Shown: piece after piece, positions 62,230 through 64,000 of the stretch
Layout: the number at the start of each line of letters is the position of its first letter
Position numbering within the stretch: position 1 is the first letter of the stretch
Position numbers and translations under genes: made by a program
The notes under the pieces: generated by a model
The model's input: the letters and a program-made list of their open reading frames with translations, nothing else
Database searches by the model: none
Told to the model about the DNA's origin: nothing
From: Branchiostoma floridae
Lineage: Eukaryota; Chordata; Leptocardii; Amphioxiformes; Branchiostomatidae
Reading direction: 5' to 3'
Length of the DNA stretch: 64,000 bases
Assembly (NCBI RefSeq): GCF_000003815.2
Contig: NC_049984.1
Coordinates: 19,647,276 to 19,711,275, forward strand

Positions 62230-62701
62230 AGTCTACTGTCACTTAGTCTGACTATCTCTGGCGAAGTGCCGGGGGTCGCCGCACATGTAACATGCCGTGT
62301 TTTCCCCATTTTTCTTCGACATCTTTGATTAGCCTTTATTGCCGGTGCCCTCCACCCGATCCACCAACTCCATCTTATGCGCCTTAAGATAGTGCCGTGC
62401 CACTTCTGCCATGTCATGTAACGTCGCTGGAGCTCGCTCTCGGATGTGTACCGCTAAGTCACGGGGACACGCTTCCAGGAACTGTTCCTTCACAAGCATG
62501 TTCCGTAGGGCATCGTAGGACTTGACGGTTCTCCGACAGCTCGACCCATCTCTCCAGATAATTCCTTAGTCGCACAATGAACTGCTGAGGACTTTCTCCC
62601 CGGTCGGGTTTGTTATCTTCAAATACATCACATGCATCTTTCTGATCGTCATGATTACTTCTTATCGTCCCGATCCTGTCATGACTTGCGTGCGCTTTCA
62701 A
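62230..62701 (-). pseudogene. SCAN-like gag fragment with damaged zinc knuckle
   Basis: The frame from 62701 includes RGESPQQFIVRLRNYLERWV and ELSEN. After a shift it continues SYDALRNMLVKEQFLE, ACPRDLAVHIRERAPATLH, DMAEVARHYLKAHKMELVDR and then CYMCGDPRHFARDS. This is the capsid C-terminal fold shared by Gmr1-like Gypsy gags and vertebrate SCAN domains. The knuckle has Ser where the last Cys should be. Frameshifts and a stop (near 62335) make it a pseudogene. It belongs to a different gag family from the three copies at 1.9, 32 and 40.5 kb. Confidence 0.6.
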
Positions 62702-63259
62702 ATTTCAATGTGTAACGCTACCGTTAAATGAAATATATATCTGCTTGCTTACTTAAACAGTTATACGGATTATAACAAGATCTAAACTTAGGTTAACAGA
62801 TGAGTTAACAGTAAAATGTAGGATGGCAAAAGCCATGTGCATCCACTTAGAACAGTTGTCGCCGAATGTACCCCTCCCTGTAGGGAGCCTCGCAATTGTT
62901 ATGACCATCGGCATTCCTATCATCAACTGAGGACTGGGCAGCAAAATATTCAGTAAACAGAGATGCTTTTTCAAGTACAGGTATTGATTAGAGCAACAAC
63001 AAAAAAACACCAGTCAACCAAAATAGCATCACAAGAGAAAAGAGCCAACACAAATCACCAGGCCTATGTTCTTGAAGTCACAAAGGCTTCATACTGTTAT
63101 TTACAGCAGAGCATTTAGTTTAACCATAGGAATAAATAGCTGAAGGGTTTTGGTTGGTGGCCAGCTGAAGTGCTTCAGGATAAGGACAGCCAATCAGATG
63201 TCACTGGTTCTTTCAAACCTCAACAGAGAGCCTGGATTAGTGTGAGGATGGTATCAACC
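62702..63259. other. No gene seen
   Basis: AT-rich, without recognisable exon or repeat. Confidence 0.45.
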
Positions 63260-63360
63260 TAATCAACTTAGCGACTTCCCCGGGGCTTTTCCCAGTCTGC
63301 CTGGAATAGGCTTAAAGCACTTCTTCATAAAGGTTGGGGTTGATCCAGTTGCCCATCTGT
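63240..63360 (-). pseudogene. Exon remnant with one stop
   Basis: An acceptor TTTATTTTACAG near 63360 opens MGNWINPNLYEEVL, a TAA, then AYSRQTGKSPGEVAKLIRL. It reads as protein through the stop. Family unknown. Confidence 0.35.
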
Positions 63361-63825
63361 AAAATAAATGACGCATGTCACTTGTCCATTAGCGTTGTCC
63401 AAAGTGAGAAAACAGCATGAAGTGTGCACACTCCTTGAAGGTCAGCGATGGCTCCTGGCTCCATCCTGTTAGTGGCTACTAGTTAGTGGCTTGGTCTCAA
63501 ATGCAGTGAAGAACTGCAGGAAGTCCTTAAGGGAGACGCAGGCTGAGCCTGGATGGTTAATTTAAATTAAATTAAATGCAGTTCTTTTCAACGGGTGGCG
63601 GTAACTTCGAATCACCCGAAATATTAAATTATTCAACCTTAAGTAGCAGCAGCACCCAGCATTGTAATTCTTTGCCAAGGTACATGTGTTACAGGTTAGG
63701 AATCTCTCATATACAGCAACATGCATGATAATATGTACAAATTTTCCACAATCAAGCAAACAAAAACATCTATCCACTTCTTGAGTGTAGTGCTCTATAT
63801 ACTAGCAAAGAAACCAGACTAACCG

Positions 63826-64000
63826 TCTTCAATATCCTCCAACCATTTGCACAGACGGTCGTACACATCTTTCTGTCACTCCTTACTGTTGGCCCCTTCA
63901 GGTGCCCAGTTCACCTTCAACATCCTTCTTATCGAATCTGCAGTGATGGCTTCTGTGGCCTTGCACAGAAAAGCTAATCTCCAAGCAGATTCCTCCGTGG
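63826..64000 (-). pseudogene. Partial exon running off the window, one stop
   Basis: Reads TEESAWRLAFLCKATEAITA, DSIRRMLKVNWAPEGANSKE, a TGA, then QKDVYDRLCKWLEDIED and a GTTAGT donor at about 63825. It is protein-like and may belong with the exon at 63240-63360 and the BEN exon downstream. Its 5' end lies outside the window. Confidence 0.4.

Overview
The window reads as eukaryotic, AT-leaning, intron-bearing DNA. It is densely packed with decayed transposable elements and short coding exons flanked by GT/AG splice signals. No bacterial operon, long intact ORF, rRNA or tRNA gene could be supported. The mix of hAT and ISL2EU-type transposase remnants, Ty3/Gypsy gag remnants, and BEN, OTU and SAP exons, together with abundant minisatellites and two diverged copies of one segment, suits a marine invertebrate deuterostome, most likely amphioxus (Branchiostoma). 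That assignment is inference, not proof. Nearly every recognisable coding fragment lies on the minus strand.

Layout. 0-2.8 kb: exon remnants, a 51-bp minisatellite and a gag pseudogene. 2.8-7.8 kb: duplicated block A (hAT C-terminus, OTU-like exon, a spliced exon, a BEN exon and two unrecognised exons). 7.8-10.7 kb: mostly non-coding, with a local duplication. 10.7-11.7 kb: block C (LTR-like repeat plus zinc-knuckle gag). 12.6-19.1 kb: copies of a long interspersed repeat with a conserved ~140-bp core, each followed by the same decayed coding sequence. 20-22.7 kb: OTU-like, SAP-like and other exons. 22.9-24.85 kb: block B, overlapping a spliced hAT-derived gene that runs to 25.5 kb. 26.3-27 kb: ISL2EU-like transposase. 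27.2-28.6 kb: third copy of the interspersed repeat. 28.9-29.6 kb: the longest ORF (224 aa), unrecognised. 29.8-31.84 kb: a foldback-like element made of two inverted tandem arrays between terminal inverted repeats. 32-41 kb: gag pseudogenes, a fourth core copy, an integrase-type HTH remnant and orphan ORFs. 41.7-43.3 kb: an OTU gene with one premature stop. 43.3-53.45 kb: second copies of blocks A, C and B, more tightly packed. 54.5-56.4 kb: the best-supported cellular gene, five exons that join in frame. 57.9-58.6 kb: LTR with primer-binding site. 59.7-61 kb: DNA-transposon and LINE-like remnants. 61.4-64 kb: a second BEN exon, a SCAN-like gag pseudogene and partial exons.

The coding pieces do not form one pathway. 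The BEN, OTU, SAP, hAT and HTHED-motif exons look like repeat-associated or domesticated genes in various states of decay. Comparing the A/B/C copies gives a direct record of which frames stayed open. Exon 4139-4353 and its copy differ by frame-preserving indels, whereas the BEN exon is open in one copy and frameshifted in the other. The most novel-looking structures are the foldback-like element and the conserved, potentially folding ~140-bp core.
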